64,000 nt of DNA from Halobaculum magnesiiphilum (GTDB lineage: Archaea > Halobacteriota > Halobacteria > Halobacteriales > Haloferacaceae). Below, piece after piece: positions 35,321 through 44,216 of this stretch. Within the stretch, counting starts at the first letter, position 1. Each line of letters opens with the position of its first letter. Position numbers and translations under genes: made by a program. The notes below the pieces were generated by a model that ran no database searches, had not been told where the DNA came from, and was given only the letters and a program-made list of their open reading frames with translations. The stretch lies in the NCBI RefSeq assembly GCF_019823105.1, contig NZ_CP081958.1, positions 2,046,001 to 2,110,000 of the forward strand, read 5' to 3'.

Positions 35321-35911
35321 TCAGCCCTCGAACGCCTCGTTCGCCAACTCGTCGGCGCGTTCGTTTATCTCCCTCGGGACGTGCTCGATGCTCCAGCGGT
35401 CGAACCGATCCAACAGCTCCAGCGCGCGAACGCGCTTCTCGCGGAGTCCGGGGTCGTTCACGTTCCACTCGCCGCGGATCTGCTTGACGATCAACTGGGA
35501 GTCGCCGCGGACGTCCGCCTCGTCGAGCCCGTAGTCGACGGCCGCCTCCAGCGCCCGGATCAGCGCCTCGTACTCGGCCTTGTTGTTGGTCGTGTCCGCG
35601 ATCCGTTCGCCCCCCTCGGCGACGATGCCGTCGCCGGTGACGATCGCCCAGCCGATCGCCGCCGGCCCGGGATTCCCGCGCGAGGCGCCGTCGAAGTAGA
35701 CGTGGCCGCGCCCGCCGCCCTCGCGGATCAGCGCCGCGAGGCGCTGCGGGTCGCCCCCTTGGACGACGACCTTGTCGTCGTACGCCACCGCGACGGCGCC
35801 GTCGCGCTCGGCGCGCCAGCGTTCGTGGTCGGTGTTGCCCGCGCTCACCTCGACACCCGCGTTCGTCACCCGCTCGCGGGCCGCCTCGGGGTCGCAGTCG
35901 ATGACCGGCAT
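35321..35911 (-). CDS. rnhA: Ribonuclease HI
   Basis: 196 residues; degrades RNA in RNA-DNA hybrids. Catalytic residues are in YFDGASRGNPGP (Asp), NNKAEYEAL (Glu), VRGDSQLIVKQ (Asp) and ERADELANEA (Asp), all present. About 65 residues precede the domain and form the small N-terminal module found in haloarchaeal RNase HI. First gene of a two-gene operon, divergent from tfb. Confidence 0.95.
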   Translation of the reverse strand: MPVIDCDPEAARERVTNAGVEVSAGNTDHERWRAERDGAVAVAYDDKVVVQGGDPQRLAALIREGGGRGHVYFDGASRGNPGPAAIGWAIVTGDGIVAEGGERIADTTNNKAEYEALIRALEAAVDYGLDEADVRGDSQLIVKQIRGEWNVNDPGLREKRVRALELLDRFDRWSIEHVPREINERADELANEAFEG

Positions 35912-35961
35912 GTCAGTCGATGGCCGCCGACGCGGAGAAAGCGTTGCCATCGGGACCAACC

Positions 35962-35969
35962 CTTAACTG
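35962..35969 (+). promoter_or_regulatory. TATA-like box of tfb
   Basis: CTTAACTG, 28-35 nt before the ATG at 35997. Confidence 0.45.
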
Positions 35970-35996
35970 TCTCCACGGCGACACCTTGTAAACACG

Positions 35997-37004
35997 ATGA
36001 CAGGGCCCACCCGGCAGCGTGACGAGCGCGAGCGACGGCAGTGGACCGGGGACGACCGAGGCGACGGATCGGCGACGAAGACGGCGGAAGCGGACGAGGA
36101 AACGGAGGAGGACATCGACCCGGAGGAGTTCGATGAGGAGGACCTCGTGCGCACGGCCGACGGCGAGTTGATGCACGAACCCACGGGACTGATCGTCGAG
36201 GAGGATCACGTGGACCGCGGGCCGGAGTGGCGGGCGTTCAACCACTCCGAACGCCAGGAGAAGTCGCGGGTTGGCGCGCCCGTGACGGAGACGATGCACG
36301 ACAAGGGGCTGACGACGACTATCGACTGGAAGGACAAGGACGCCTACGGTCGCTCGTTGAGCTCCGAGAAGCGGTCGCAGATGCACCGCCTGCGTAAGTG
36401 GCAGGAGCGCATCCGCACCAAGGACGCCGGCGAGCGCAACCTCCAGTTCGCGCTCTCGGAGATCGACCGCATGGCGAGCGCGCTGGGCGTTCCGCGGTCG
36501 GTACGGGAGGTCGCCTCCGTCATCTATCGACGGGCGCTCAAGGAGGACCTCATCCGCGGCCGCTCCATCGAGGGCGTCGCTACGGCGACGCTGTACGCCG
36601 CCTGTCGCAAGGAGGGCATCCCCCGTTCCCTGGAGGAGATATCGGAGGTCTCGCGGGTCGAGCGCAAGGAGATCGGCCGGACCTACCGCTACGTCTCCCA
36701 GGAGCTCGGGCTGGAGATGAAGCCGGTCGACCCCAAGCAGTACGTTCCCCGCTTCAGTTCCGAACTCGACCTCAGCGAGGAGGTCAAATCGAAGGCCAAC
36801 GAGATCATCGAGACGACCGCCGAGCAGGGACTGCTCTCGGGGAAGTCGCCGACGGGATTCGCCGCCGCCGCCATCTACGCGGCCTCCCTGCTGTGTAACG
36901 AGAAGAAAACCCAGCGCGAGGTCGCCGACGTAGCACAGGTCACCGAAGTCACCATCCGCAACCGCTACCAGGAACAGATCGAGGCGATGGGGATCCACGG
37001 ATAG
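35997..37004 (+). CDS. tfb: Transcription initiation factor TFB without zinc-ribbon cysteines
   Basis: 335 residues. Two cyclin-like repeats (residues about 130-225 and 225-330) that bind TBP-TATA and BRE are well conserved: [59 protein letters not shown]. The B-finger region [20 protein letters not shown] is also kept. The N-terminal ribbon, normally C-x2-C ... C-x2-C, reads [20 protein letters not shown] with no cysteine at any of the four places. Probably a specialised TFB paralogue. Confidence 0.94.
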   Translation: MTGPTRQRDERERRQWTGDDRGDGSATKTAEADEETEEDIDPEEFDEEDLVRTADGELMHEPTGLIVEEDHVDRGPEWRAFNHSERQEKSRVGAPVTETMHDKGLTTTIDWKDKDAYGRSLSSEKRSQMHRLRKWQERIRTKDAGERNLQFALSEIDRMASALGVPRSVREVASVIYRRALKEDLIRGRSIEGVATATLYAACRKEGIPRSLEEISEVSRVERKEIGRTYRYVSQELGLEMKPVDPKQYVPRFSSELDLSEEVKSKANEIIETTAEQGLLSGKSPTGFAAAAIYAASLLCNEKKTQREVADVAQVTEVTIRNRYQEQIEAMGIHG

Positions 37005-37036
37005 GCGAGGACGGACTCGAAAGCGACGTTCTCCCG

Positions 37037-37067
37037 CGTTCGCCTCCGCGACGCCGCGAACGTTTTT
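37037..37067 (+). terminator. Hairpin and T-run after tfb
   Basis: CGTTCGC pairs perfectly with GCGAACG around a 12-nt loop, followed at once by TTTTT (37063-37067). 33 nt after the tfb stop. Archaeal termination mainly needs the T-run, so this is a good candidate. Confidence 0.55.
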
Positions 37068-37334
37068 GTCGGATACCGGGACCACGCTCGCCGTGTCCTG
37101 ACAGTCGTCGCGCGACGGTCAGCGGGTGTGAGGCCGCTCAGGCCTCGGCGCGGACGGCGCGAGCCGTGTGCGCGTGCGGTCAGCCGTCGCGTGTCGCGTC
37201 CCTGCCGGCCCCGCGCGGGCCGTCCCGGCGACGCACCGACCGCCTGTCAGCCATCTCCTGAGCGTCGCGACCGCCGACATCGACGAACGCGCGGGGAACG
37301 TTCTTGTCCGCGGAGCGGCTACGTCGAACCGACC
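37068..37334. other. Intergenic stretch before nreA
   Basis: No convincing gene on either strand; both frames are Arg/Pro-rich and antisense-like. A GAACGTTCTTGTC box lies at about 37296-37308, 27 nt or more before the GTG of nreA, and could be a weak promoter. Confidence 0.4.
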
Positions 37335-38609
37335 GTGAAGCTGGACGACTACGTCGAGTTCGAGGCGAACGAGCGGGCCGAGCGCCGACGGCTCGCACAG
37401 GAGAAGTCCTACGAGCTGATGGACCACCTCGAGTCGTTCCAGCACCGCTTCGACGAGGCCACCGACGGCGACTCGGTGTTCGGGTCCGTCTCGCCGTCGA
37501 TCTTCGTCGGCTCCTCGAACTACCCGAACCTCTCGACGGGCCTGCTGTCGCCGGTCGGCCACGAGGACGACGCAGCGACCTACGAGACGAGCGGCGCGTG
37601 GTACGAGGAGGACGTCTCCATCTCGGACGTGTTCGAGCGGCGCACCTCGCTGCTCAACTCGAACAAGGGGGTCGACGCGCGCGAGGCCGCGAGCGTCCAC
37701 GACGCCTGGGACGGCTTCCTCGGCGTCCAGCGCGAGGTCGCCATCGCCGACCGCCCGGTCGACGTGGAGGTGTTCCTCGACGACGGCCCGGCCATCGACT
37801 ACGACGTGTCGCCCGACGACATCGCGACGCCGACGGGACCGCGCGCCCGCGCCGCCGACGCGGACCTGACGGAGAACCCGCACGTCCCGCGGCCGGTGAA
37901 GAAGACGCTGGAGGACGACGACTGGCGCGCGGAGGGGGCGATGAACTACCTCTATCGCCGCGGGTTCGACGTGTACGACATCAACACCGTCCTCTCGGCG
38001 GGCGCGCTCGGCCGCGACGACCAGCGACGGCTGGTGCCGACGCGGTGGTCCATCACCGCCGTCGACGACACGATCGGGAAGTACCTCCGGGGGACGATCC
38101 GCGACCGCCGGAGCGTCGACACCGTCCAGGTGTGGCGCAACGAGTACCTCGGCAACGCCTTCTGGGTGATCCTCGCGCCCGGCGACTGGGAGTTCGAGTT
38201 GGTCGAGATGAAGTCGCCGGGGAGCATCTGGCACCCCGACCCCGAGGGAGACACGTACCTCTCGTCGGCCCACGAGAACCGCGAGGGACGGACGCAGTAC
38301 GTCGACGAGACGGCGGGCGCGTACTACGCCTCCCGGTTCGGCGTGCTCGAACACCTCTCCGAGCGCGGCCGACAGGCGAAAGTACTCGTCCTCAGACACG
38401 TCTCCGACGACTACTGGGGGCCGGTCGGCGTCTGGCAGGTGCGCGAGAGCGTCCGCAACGCCTTCGAGGGCGAACACGGCGAGGCCGAGACGTTCGAGGA
38501 GGCCGTCCGCGGCGTGAGCGAGCAGCTGCCGGTGTCGCTCGCGCGGCTCCGGGGGAAGTCGACGATGGTCGCGGGGTTACAGTCGAGCCTCGCGGACTGG
38601 ACGACGTAG
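37335..38609 (+). CDS. nreA: Archaeal DNA repair protein NreA
   Basis: 424 residues from the GTG that gives MKLDDYVEFEANERAERRR. Archaeal Nre proteins act with UvrABC and PCNA after mitomycin-type damage. Conserved phrases are SPSIFVGSSNYPNLSTGLLSP, LNSNKGVDAR and ILAPGDWEFELVEMKSPGS. The extreme C-terminus QSSLADWTT fits a PCNA-interacting peptide (Q-x2-L-x2-aromatic). No N-terminal zinc cluster is seen. Stand-alone gene after tfb. Confidence 0.9.
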   Translation: MKLDDYVEFEANERAERRRLAQEKSYELMDHLESFQHRFDEATDGDSVFGSVSPSIFVGSSNYPNLSTGLLSPVGHEDDAATYETSGAWYEEDVSISDVFERRTSLLNSNKGVDAREAASVHDAWDGFLGVQREVAIADRPVDVEVFLDDGPAIDYDVSPDDIATPTGPRARAADADLTENPHVPRPVKKTLEDDDWRAEGAMNYLYRRGFDVYDINTVLSAGALGRDDQRRLVPTRWSITAVDDTIGKYLRGTIRDRRSVDTVQVWRNEYLGNAFWVILAPGDWEFELVEMKSPGSIWHPDPEGDTYLSSAHENREGRTQYVDETAGAYYASRFGVLEHLSERGRQAKVLVLRHVSDDYWGPVGVWQVRESVRNAFEGEHGEAETFEEAVRGVSEQLPVSLARLRGKSTMVAGLQSSLADWTT

Positions 38610-38712
38610 CCCGAGCCCGTCTGCTCGCTCCCGTCGGTCGGGTTTCGGGAGCCGTGCTGTCTCCGTACAGCCCCGCCGTCAGAGTTACTCGATCGGGCAC
38701 CGACACCCCGGT

Positions 38713-39150
38713 ATGGCCCTCCCGATCGGACAGATCCCCGGCGGTCCGGAACTGCTGATCGTCCTCCTCGTGCTCCTGCTCCTGTTCGGCGGATCTGCGC
38801 TGGCGGCGATCGTGATCTTCGGGGGAGTGAAGCTCCTCGGCGGCGACGGTGACGACGACCGGATCGCGTCGCTCGAACGCGAACTGGCGGAGACTCGCAC
38901 GGAACTACGTGCGCTCCGCGAGGAGACGGGGGCGGCCGAGAGGGAGACCGCCGACGCCGCCGGCGACACCGCGGGCGATGCAGACGACGGCGACGCTGCG
39001 GACGACGCCGCCGGCGACACCGCGGGCGATGCCGGTCGTGACACCGCGGGCGGCGCCGACCGCGATACCGCAGGCGACGCCGACGGCGACACCGCGGACA
39101 CTCCCGTCGACGGCGACGATCCCGACTACGAGGAGTCGAGGTCGGCGTAG
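38713..39150 (+). CDS. TatA-like single-span membrane protein with repetitive acidic tail
   Basis: 145 residues. GPELLIVLLVLLLLFGG resembles the start of TatA/MttA, but the amphipathic helix is replaced by a second hydrophobic part (AAIVIFGGVKLLGG), then a coiled coil (RIASLERELAETRTELRAL) and a tail of DTAGDA repeats. The DNA of the tail contains a 29-bp duplication. I cannot say whether it works in twin-arginine export. The last 25 nt overlap the convergent DUF302 gene. Confidence 0.65.
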   Translation: MALPIGQIPGGPELLIVLLVLLLLFGGSALAAIVIFGGVKLLGGDGDDDRIASLERELAETRTELRALREETGAAERETADAAGDTAGDADDGDAADDAAGDTAGDAGRDTAGGADRDTAGDADGDTADTPVDGDDPDYEESRSA

Positions 39151-39575
39151 GCGGCGTCGACCATCTCGCCGGTCTCCTCGATGATACGGTCCATCTCCTC
39201 GGCGTCGGTGTCGAGTCCGAGTAGCCGCGCGATCCGCATGATCGAGACGTGGTACACGGCCTGGACGCCCGGTTCCTCCTCCCAGATCACGACGTTGCAG
39301 GCGAACAACCCGCCGATGCGGCCGTCGGTCGCGTCGAGCGCGCGGTCGGCCATCCGCGGGTTACACGCGCCGAGCACGTAGTACGGGTCGCGGCCGGCCT
39401 CGACCTTCTCGTTGAGCAGCTCCGACGGCGAGAACTCGACCGGGACGCCGAAGCCGTGGGCGGTGAACGTCTCGCGGACGTGTTCGACCGCGTCCGCGTG
39501 ATCCATCTCCAGGGTCGCGCGCTTCTCGCCGTAGTCGTCGCCGCGGATCGCTTCGGGATCGATGGGGAGCTGCAT
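39126..39575 (-). CDS. DUF302 family protein
   Basis: 149 residues. DUF302 marks: HADAVEHVRETFTAHGFGVP, DPYYVLGACNPRMADRAL and the following IGGLFACNVVIWEE with conserved Cys. The family is a small alpha/beta domain of unknown function, often near redox or lipid genes. Its end overlaps the TatA-like gene by 25 nt tail to tail. Confidence 0.88.
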   Translation of the reverse strand: MQLPIDPEAIRGDDYGEKRATLEMDHADAVEHVRETFTAHGFGVPVEFSPSELLNEKVEAGRDPYYVLGACNPRMADRALDATDGRIGGLFACNVVIWEEEPGVQAVYHVSIMRIARLLGLDTDAEEMDRIIEETGEMVDAAYADLDSS

Positions 39576-39658
39576 GGCTCGCGGTTCGACGGGCGGCGTC
39601 GAAAAGCTGGCGCCGATGCACGCCTCGCGCCCGGCCGCCGTGTGCGGGTTCGCTCCGG

Positions 39659-39949
39659 CTACTCCGCCGTCTTGACGGGGCCGCGGCCGATCACGTCCTC
39701 GACGGCGTCGACGAACGTCTGGCGGCGGTCGAAGTAGGTGATCTCGACCTCGCTCAGCACGTCTTCGAGGTCGCGGGGGCCGTCCGGTGTCCGGACGGTG
39801 GCGTCGCCCTCCTTGTCGAGCACCTTCGATTTCTCCTGGGGCCACGTGAGCCGGGAGGCGACACGCGCCAGCGGCGCCCCCTCGATCGTCGGACCCTCGC
39901 CGAGCTCGACGGCGGGCTCCTCCTCCTCGGGTTCGTCGTCGTCAGCCAT
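39659..39949 (-). CDS. DUF5789-like small haloarchaeal protein
   Basis: 96 residues. After an acidic start (MADDDEPEEEEPAVELGEGP) comes a compact domain with LARVASRLTWPQEKSKVLDKEG and EVEITYFDRRQTFVDAVEDVI. I recall this as the DUF5789 family, function unknown. The ATG at 39949 is preferred to one 18 nt upstream. Monocistronic; divergent from the next gene. Confidence 0.75.
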   Translation of the reverse strand: MADDDEPEEEEPAVELGEGPTIEGAPLARVASRLTWPQEKSKVLDKEGDATVRTPDGPRDLEDVLSEVEITYFDRRQTFVDAVEDVIGRGPVKTAE

Positions 39950-40103
39950 GTCCCCGAGTTCGCCCACGGTCCGCCTAATCCTTTCGGAGCGCCGCTACGG
40001 GTCGGCTTCCCCGTCGCGGCGGGCGAGCACGGATCCCTCCCTGCCGATCGCGGCGGAACCGGCGGACCGTGGGGACGTGCGTCATGCCGACGTCTGACGT
40101 ATC

Positions 40104-40111
40104 GTTTTAAG
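40104..40111 (+). promoter_or_regulatory. TATA box of the 40135 gene
   Basis: GTTTTAAG, 24-31 nt before the ATG. A 10-bp palindrome ACACCGGTGT (40125-40134) directly abuts the ATG and would cover the transcription start. Confidence 0.6.
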
Positions 40112-40134
40112 TGATGATGGTATAACACCGGTGT

Positions 40135-41184
40135 ATGAGCAGCCTCGCCGAGGTGTACGAAGGCCAAGTCGGCGAGTACGCCAGCCTTCGGCGACTGTAC
40201 CTGGGCGTCGGGTCGTTCTCGCTGGGTGCACTCCTCGTCGTCGCGGGCATCGTCATCGCGGCGACGGATCTGACGACGGCCATGCTCGGCTGGAACCTCG
40301 GCCAGGCGCGCGAGACCGCCGGGATCCTCGCCGGGCTCGGCATCCCCGCGACGTTCCTCGGCGTGCTGGCGGTGATGCCGACGAGCCGCCGAACGCAGGC
40401 GGCCGCGGTCGTCGGCGCGGGCGTCGCGGTCCTCGGCGTGGCGCTGTTCGCCCACGCGTACCCGTGTCACTGGTCGGGCGCGCGCTGTGCCGGACAGTAC
40501 GCCGATCTCACCCTCCCGACGACGGGCGTGTACTTCCTCGGGGCGTTCACGACGTTCTGGTGTCTGTTCACCGGCGTCGCGAACTTCAAGGCGCGCAACA
40601 GCCCCGGCGGAACGGTGAGCCTGGAGATCACTCGCGAGGGGGAGACGAAGGTGATCGAGGTACCGAAATCGACCGCGGAGGAGATCCGCGGCGCCAAGGG
40701 GTCCACCGGAAGCGTCGGGGGCGTCGGCCTGCTGGGCACCACCCCGGACGGGAGCGTTGAGACGCAGACGAACCGCCCCGAGTCCGGCCGGAACCGGGAA
40801 CGGAAGCCCCAGTCCGCGTCGACCGCCGGCGGTTCCGGCGCCGGACCCGTCGGGGGCGCCGGTCCGGGCGGCGACCCGACCGCGGGCGCGGCGAGCGACG
40901 GCGGGGCGTCGTCGTCCGACATCACTCCGCTCGCGGAACGGCAACAGCCCGAGTCGTCGCCGGGGATCGACCGAATCGGTCCGTCGGCCGAGGGCCCCGC
41001 AGTCGAGTCGTCGGCGGCGTCGGAGCGAGGAACGGCCCGATCCCAGTCGCCCGGCGACTCCTACTGCGGTTCCTGCGGGCACTTCCAGTACGTCCGTACC
41101 GACCAGGGCATGCAGCCCTACTGTGGCCTCCACGACGACCTGATGGAGGACATGGAGGCGTGCGACGACTGGAGCCCGCGCTGA
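40135..41184 (+). CDS. Four-span membrane protein with C-terminal Cys cluster (DUF7139-like)
   Basis: 349 residues. Four hydrophobic spans in the first 150 residues; a short domain (GGTVSLEITREGETKVIEVP), a long disordered Gly/Ser/Pro linker, then a C-terminal cluster YCGSCGHFQYV ... PYCGLHDDLMEDMEACDDW that looks like a metal site. I recall it as a conserved haloarchaeal family; function unknown. The periplasmic loop also has two Cys (PCHWSGARCAGQY). Own promoter. Confidence 0.75.
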   Translation: MSSLAEVYEGQVGEYASLRRLYLGVGSFSLGALLVVAGIVIAATDLTTAMLGWNLGQARETAGILAGLGIPATFLGVLAVMPTSRRTQAAAVVGAGVAVLGVALFAHAYPCHWSGARCAGQYADLTLPTTGVYFLGAFTTFWCLFTGVANFKARNSPGGTVSLEITREGETKVIEVPKSTAEEIRGAKGSTGSVGGVGLLGTTPDGSVETQTNRPESGRNRERKPQSASTAGGSGAGPVGGAGPGGDPTAGAASDGGASSSDITPLAERQQPESSPGIDRIGPSAEGPAVESSAASERGTARSQSPGDSYCGSCGHFQYVRTDQGMQPYCGLHDDLMEDMEACDDWSPR

Positions 41185-41250
41185 ACACCCGCTCGTACCT
41201 CGGGCACAGCAGTCGACGTTCGGTACTCTCGCCGGCTCCCCGTCCGTGAG

Positions 41251-41787
41251 TCACAGCGACGCGAGCGTCTCCGCCACGTCGTCCCAGTGGCTCCCCGTCC
41301 AGAAGTGCTGGTCGCAGACGAGACACCGCCAGATCGGTCCCTCGTCGGGCGCGTACTCGGGTCGTTCTTCGTTTTCGTCCTCGTCCACATCGACGCGCTC
41401 GACGGGGCCGTTGCACGCGCCACAGCGCGACGGCTGCGCTTCGATCTCCAGCGCAACGCCCGCCTCGTGCAGCTCGCGGAGCTGGTCGGTCGTCTCGCGC
41501 TCGGTCAGGAGAACCGCGCCAGGGGTCGACGCCGCGAGGCTCCGGTCGCGGGTGATCAGCCTCCGGCCCTCGGCGGCCGCAAGCGACCGGATCGCGGTGT
41601 CGTCCTCGACCCCCCGATCCGGCGCGTAGGCGGCGTCGTAGCCGCACATTCGGAGGTAGCTCGCGAGGTTTCCGAGCATGGCGTCCAACAGGAGGGCGTC
41701 GCGGTCGGGCGCGATCGCGCTCGGGTGGGTCGCGTCGCCGTGGGTGTCCTCGCCCCCGTGCCCGCCCATCCCGCCGTCCTCGTTCAT
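41251..41787 (-). CDS. Mut7-C family RNase domain protein
   Basis: 178 residues. PIN-like Mut7-C domain with LLDAMLGNLASYLRMCGYDA, EGRRLITRDRSL and the C-terminal zinc ribbon CGACNG ... CLVCDQHFWTGSHWDD. Predicted RNase or nucleic-acid binding protein. The start overlaps the polX stop (ATGA), so it is translated together with the repair polymerase. The first 30 residues are Gly/Asp/His-rich. Confidence 0.88.
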   Translation of the reverse strand: MNEDGGMGGHGGEDTHGDATHPSAIAPDRDALLLDAMLGNLASYLRMCGYDAAYAPDRGVEDDTAIRSLAAAEGRRLITRDRSLAASTPGAVLLTERETTDQLRELHEAGVALEIEAQPSRCGACNGPVERVDVDEDENEERPEYAPDEGPIWRCLVCDQHFWTGSHWDDVAETLASL

Positions 41788-43580
41788 CCGTCGAGGAACG
41801 CGCGCAGCCCGTCGGCGTCGCGCGCGTTCAACACGTCCGTCGCCTCCGCCCAGCCGCGACGTGCGGTGTGGACACCGTAGCGGACGTTGCCGAACTCTGC
41901 CGGGGAGTGGGCGTCCGTGTCGATCGCGACCGTCGCGCCTGCCTCGACGGCCGCCCGGACCGCGTCGCCGTGGAGGTCGAGGCGCGCGGGGTTCGCGTTC
42001 ACCTCCAGCGCGGTGTCGGCGTCGGCGGCCGCCTCCGCGAGCCGCTCGAAGTCGATCTCCAGCCCGGGGCGCTGGTTGATCAGCCGGCCGGTGGGATGCC
42101 CGAGGATGTCGACGTGTGGATGCTTGACGGCGCGGATCAGCCGGTCGGTCGCGTCCCCCTGATCGAGCGCGGCGTGGGGGGAGGCGACGACGATGTCGAG
42201 GTCCGCGAGCAGGTCGTCGCTCGTGGTCACGTCGCCGTCGGCGTCGACGTTCGCCTCGACGCCGTGGAACACCTCGATATCGACGTCCTCGCGGACCGCC
42301 GCGACCGCCTCGGCCTGTTCGCGCACCTCCTCGTCCGTCAGCCCGGTGTCGCCGAAGACGCCCGGTCCCTCGGCGTGGTCGGTGACGCAGTGGTAGTCGT
42401 AGCCGTAGTCGGCCGCCGCCTGCACCATCTCGGCGACCGTGCTCGCGCCGTCGGACCACTCGGTGTGGGTGTGGAGGTCGCCGCGGATCTCCCCCTCCGT
42501 GAGGAGGTCCGGGAGGTCGCCCTCGACGGCCGCCTCGATCTCGCCGGTGTCCTCGCGCAACTCCGGCGGGATGACGGGCAGGTCGAGCGCGCCGTACATC
42601 TCCGACTCCGCCGCGCCGCCGAGACGTTCGCCGACGCGCTGTCCTGCGTCCGGGTCGTCCACGTCGCTCACATCGTCGGACGCGTCCGCGTCCGACTGGC
42701 CGTCCGAGCGTAGCTCGGAGACATCGAAGACGCCGTACTCGTTGAGCTTCAGTCCGCGATCGATCGCGAGGTTCCGGAGGGTGACGTTGTGGGCTTTCGA
42801 GCCGGTGAAGTACTGGAGCGCCGACCCGAACTCCTCGGGGACGACGACGCGGAGGTCGACACGGATCCCGTCGACGCTGACGCTCGCCTTCTGCTCGCCC
42901 GCCTCGATGACCTCGTCGGCGTCGGGCCAGTCGGTGAACAGGTCGACGACCGCCTCGCCGTCCTCGCTGCCGACGAGCACGTCCACGTCGCCGATGGTGT
43001 CCTTCCAGCGTCGGATGGAGCCGGCCACGTCGAGGCGTTCGACGGCCGCCTCGCCGTCTAGGTGGCCCATCACCTCCTCCGCGAGCGGGCGCGCGTCGCC
43101 GAGGCGCTGGCGCTGGCCCGCCTCCCTCGCGAACGCGACGTTGTCGAGGATGTTCTGCTCGGTCTTCGCGCCGAAGCCCTTGATCTCCTGGATCTTCCCC
43201 GCCTCGGCGGCCGCCTCCAGCTCGTCGAGCGTCGTGATCTCGAGCTCCTCGTACAGCGTGCCGACGGTCTTCGGGCCGACGCCCTCCACCCGCGTCAGGG
43301 CGGCCATGTCGACGGGGAGGTCCTCGCGCAGTTCCTCCAGTTCCGCGATCTCGCCGGTCTCCAGGTACTCAACGATCTTCGCGGCGATCGCGTCGCCGAC
43401 GCGGTCGATCTCGGCGACGGCGTCCTCGCCGCCCTCGCTCGCGAGGTCCTCGATCGCGCGCGGGTGGTCGCGGACGTTGTCGGCGGCGCGGCGATAGGCG
43501 TTCGGCTTGTACTCGACGCCCTGCGCCTCCAGCAGGTCCGCGAACTCCTCCAACAGGCCGGCGACCTCGGCGTTGCGCAT
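41784..43580 (-). CDS. polX: DNA polymerase X with PHP domain
   Basis: 598 residues. N-terminal 8-kDa-like region and helix-hairpin-helix units (TRVEGVGPKTVGTLYEEL, EIKGFGAKTEQNIL), the nucleotidyltransferase GSIRRWKDTIGDVDVLV with metal-binding DVD and third Asp in RVDLRVV, then a C-terminal PHP phosphoesterase (RGDLHTHTEWSDG, VTDHAEG, IDTDAHSP). PolX fills short gaps in base-excision repair; the PHP domain gives 3'-5' exonuclease or phosphoesterase activity. An acidic linker lies around residues 315-340. Confidence 0.95.
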   Translation of the reverse strand: MRNAEVAGLLEEFADLLEAQGVEYKPNAYRRAADNVRDHPRAIEDLASEGGEDAVAEIDRVGDAIAAKIVEYLETGEIAELEELREDLPVDMAALTRVEGVGPKTVGTLYEELEITTLDELEAAAEAGKIQEIKGFGAKTEQNILDNVAFAREAGQRQRLGDARPLAEEVMGHLDGEAAVERLDVAGSIRRWKDTIGDVDVLVGSEDGEAVVDLFTDWPDADEVIEAGEQKASVSVDGIRVDLRVVVPEEFGSALQYFTGSKAHNVTLRNLAIDRGLKLNEYGVFDVSELRSDGQSDADASDDVSDVDDPDAGQRVGERLGGAAESEMYGALDLPVIPPELREDTGEIEAAVEGDLPDLLTEGEIRGDLHTHTEWSDGASTVAEMVQAAADYGYDYHCVTDHAEGPGVFGDTGLTDEEVREQAEAVAAVREDVDIEVFHGVEANVDADGDVTTSDDLLADLDIVVASPHAALDQGDATDRLIRAVKHPHVDILGHPTGRLINQRPGLEIDFERLAEAAADADTALEVNANPARLDLHGDAVRAAVEAGATVAIDTDAHSPAEFGNVRYGVHTARRGWAEATDVLNARDADGLRAFLDG

Positions 43581-43814
43581 GCTACGTGCCCATCCGGGTG
43601 GATGTGACTTAGAACGACGGGCCGGGATCGGCTTCGATGTCGGCGGTCCCGGTGCGGTCACCCAGCCCCCGCACCGGCGGTTGTCGTCCCAACTGTCGGA
43701 CCATACACCCCCCGTGATCCCCTCCAGGAGCTCGATCGTTGATGTGGCGAAGTCGTGATATTTGACGGTAGAGGGCGTAGAGGGAGGAATCTACGCTGAT
43801 ATTTTCACCGATCG

Positions 43815-43823
43815 GGTTAAATC
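43815..43823 (+). promoter_or_regulatory. TATA-like box of the sensor operon
   Basis: GGTTAAATC, 22-30 nt before the ATG at 43845. The rest of the 264-bp divergent gap from polX holds no gene; GTAGAGGG is repeated at about 43769 and 43779. Confidence 0.5.
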
Positions 43824-43844
43824 GGCCTTGTCATTGATCCGGAT

Positions 43845-44216
43845 ATGGTACTCGACCTGGGTGCACTGGACGCGAAGGAACTGGTACTCGTCGCCGTGGC
43901 GATCGCGGGGCTTGTTCCCGTGCTCACGCAGCGTACTGACGGTTCGCGGCTGTTCACCGTCGGCTACGTGTTGCTGTGCTTCGGCGCGGTGGCGACGAAC
44001 GCCGAACACCTCCTGCTGGGGGAGGTGCTCGGACTGCTCGAACACGTCGTCGGCATCGGGGCCGCGGGCGTCGTGTTCCTCGTCGCCGCGCGCAGTCGCC
44101 GTCGGCGGATCGTTGACGGCGAGGAGATCGGTTCGAACGACCTCGATTCGGACGCGGTCGACGGCGGGCAGCCGCCGATCGACGCGGTCGGGGCCGACGG
44201 CGGGGAGGCGGCCTGA
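43845..44216 (+). CDS. Small three-span membrane protein paired with a chemoreceptor
   Basis: 123 residues, [20 protein letters not shown]; three hydrophobic spans (to about residue 85) followed by an RSRRRR stop-transfer and an acidic 35-residue tail. Span 2 carries [20 protein letters not shown]. Its stop overlaps the chemoreceptor ATG (TGATG), so the two are made together. It could be the sensing partner, since the receptor has no large outer domain. No family name known to me. Confidence 0.75.
   Translation: MVLDLGALDAKELVLVAVAIAGLVPVLTQRTDGSRLFTVGYVLLCFGAVATNAEHLLLGEVLGLLEHVVGIGAAGVVFLVAARSRRRRIVDGEEIGSNDLDSDAVDGGQPPIDAVGADGGEAA

Noticed and set aside
37119-38477. Minus-strand frame opposite nreA
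   Set aside because: Val/Arg/Asp-rich antisense shadow; the plus-strand NreA motifs and PIP-like end are convincing.
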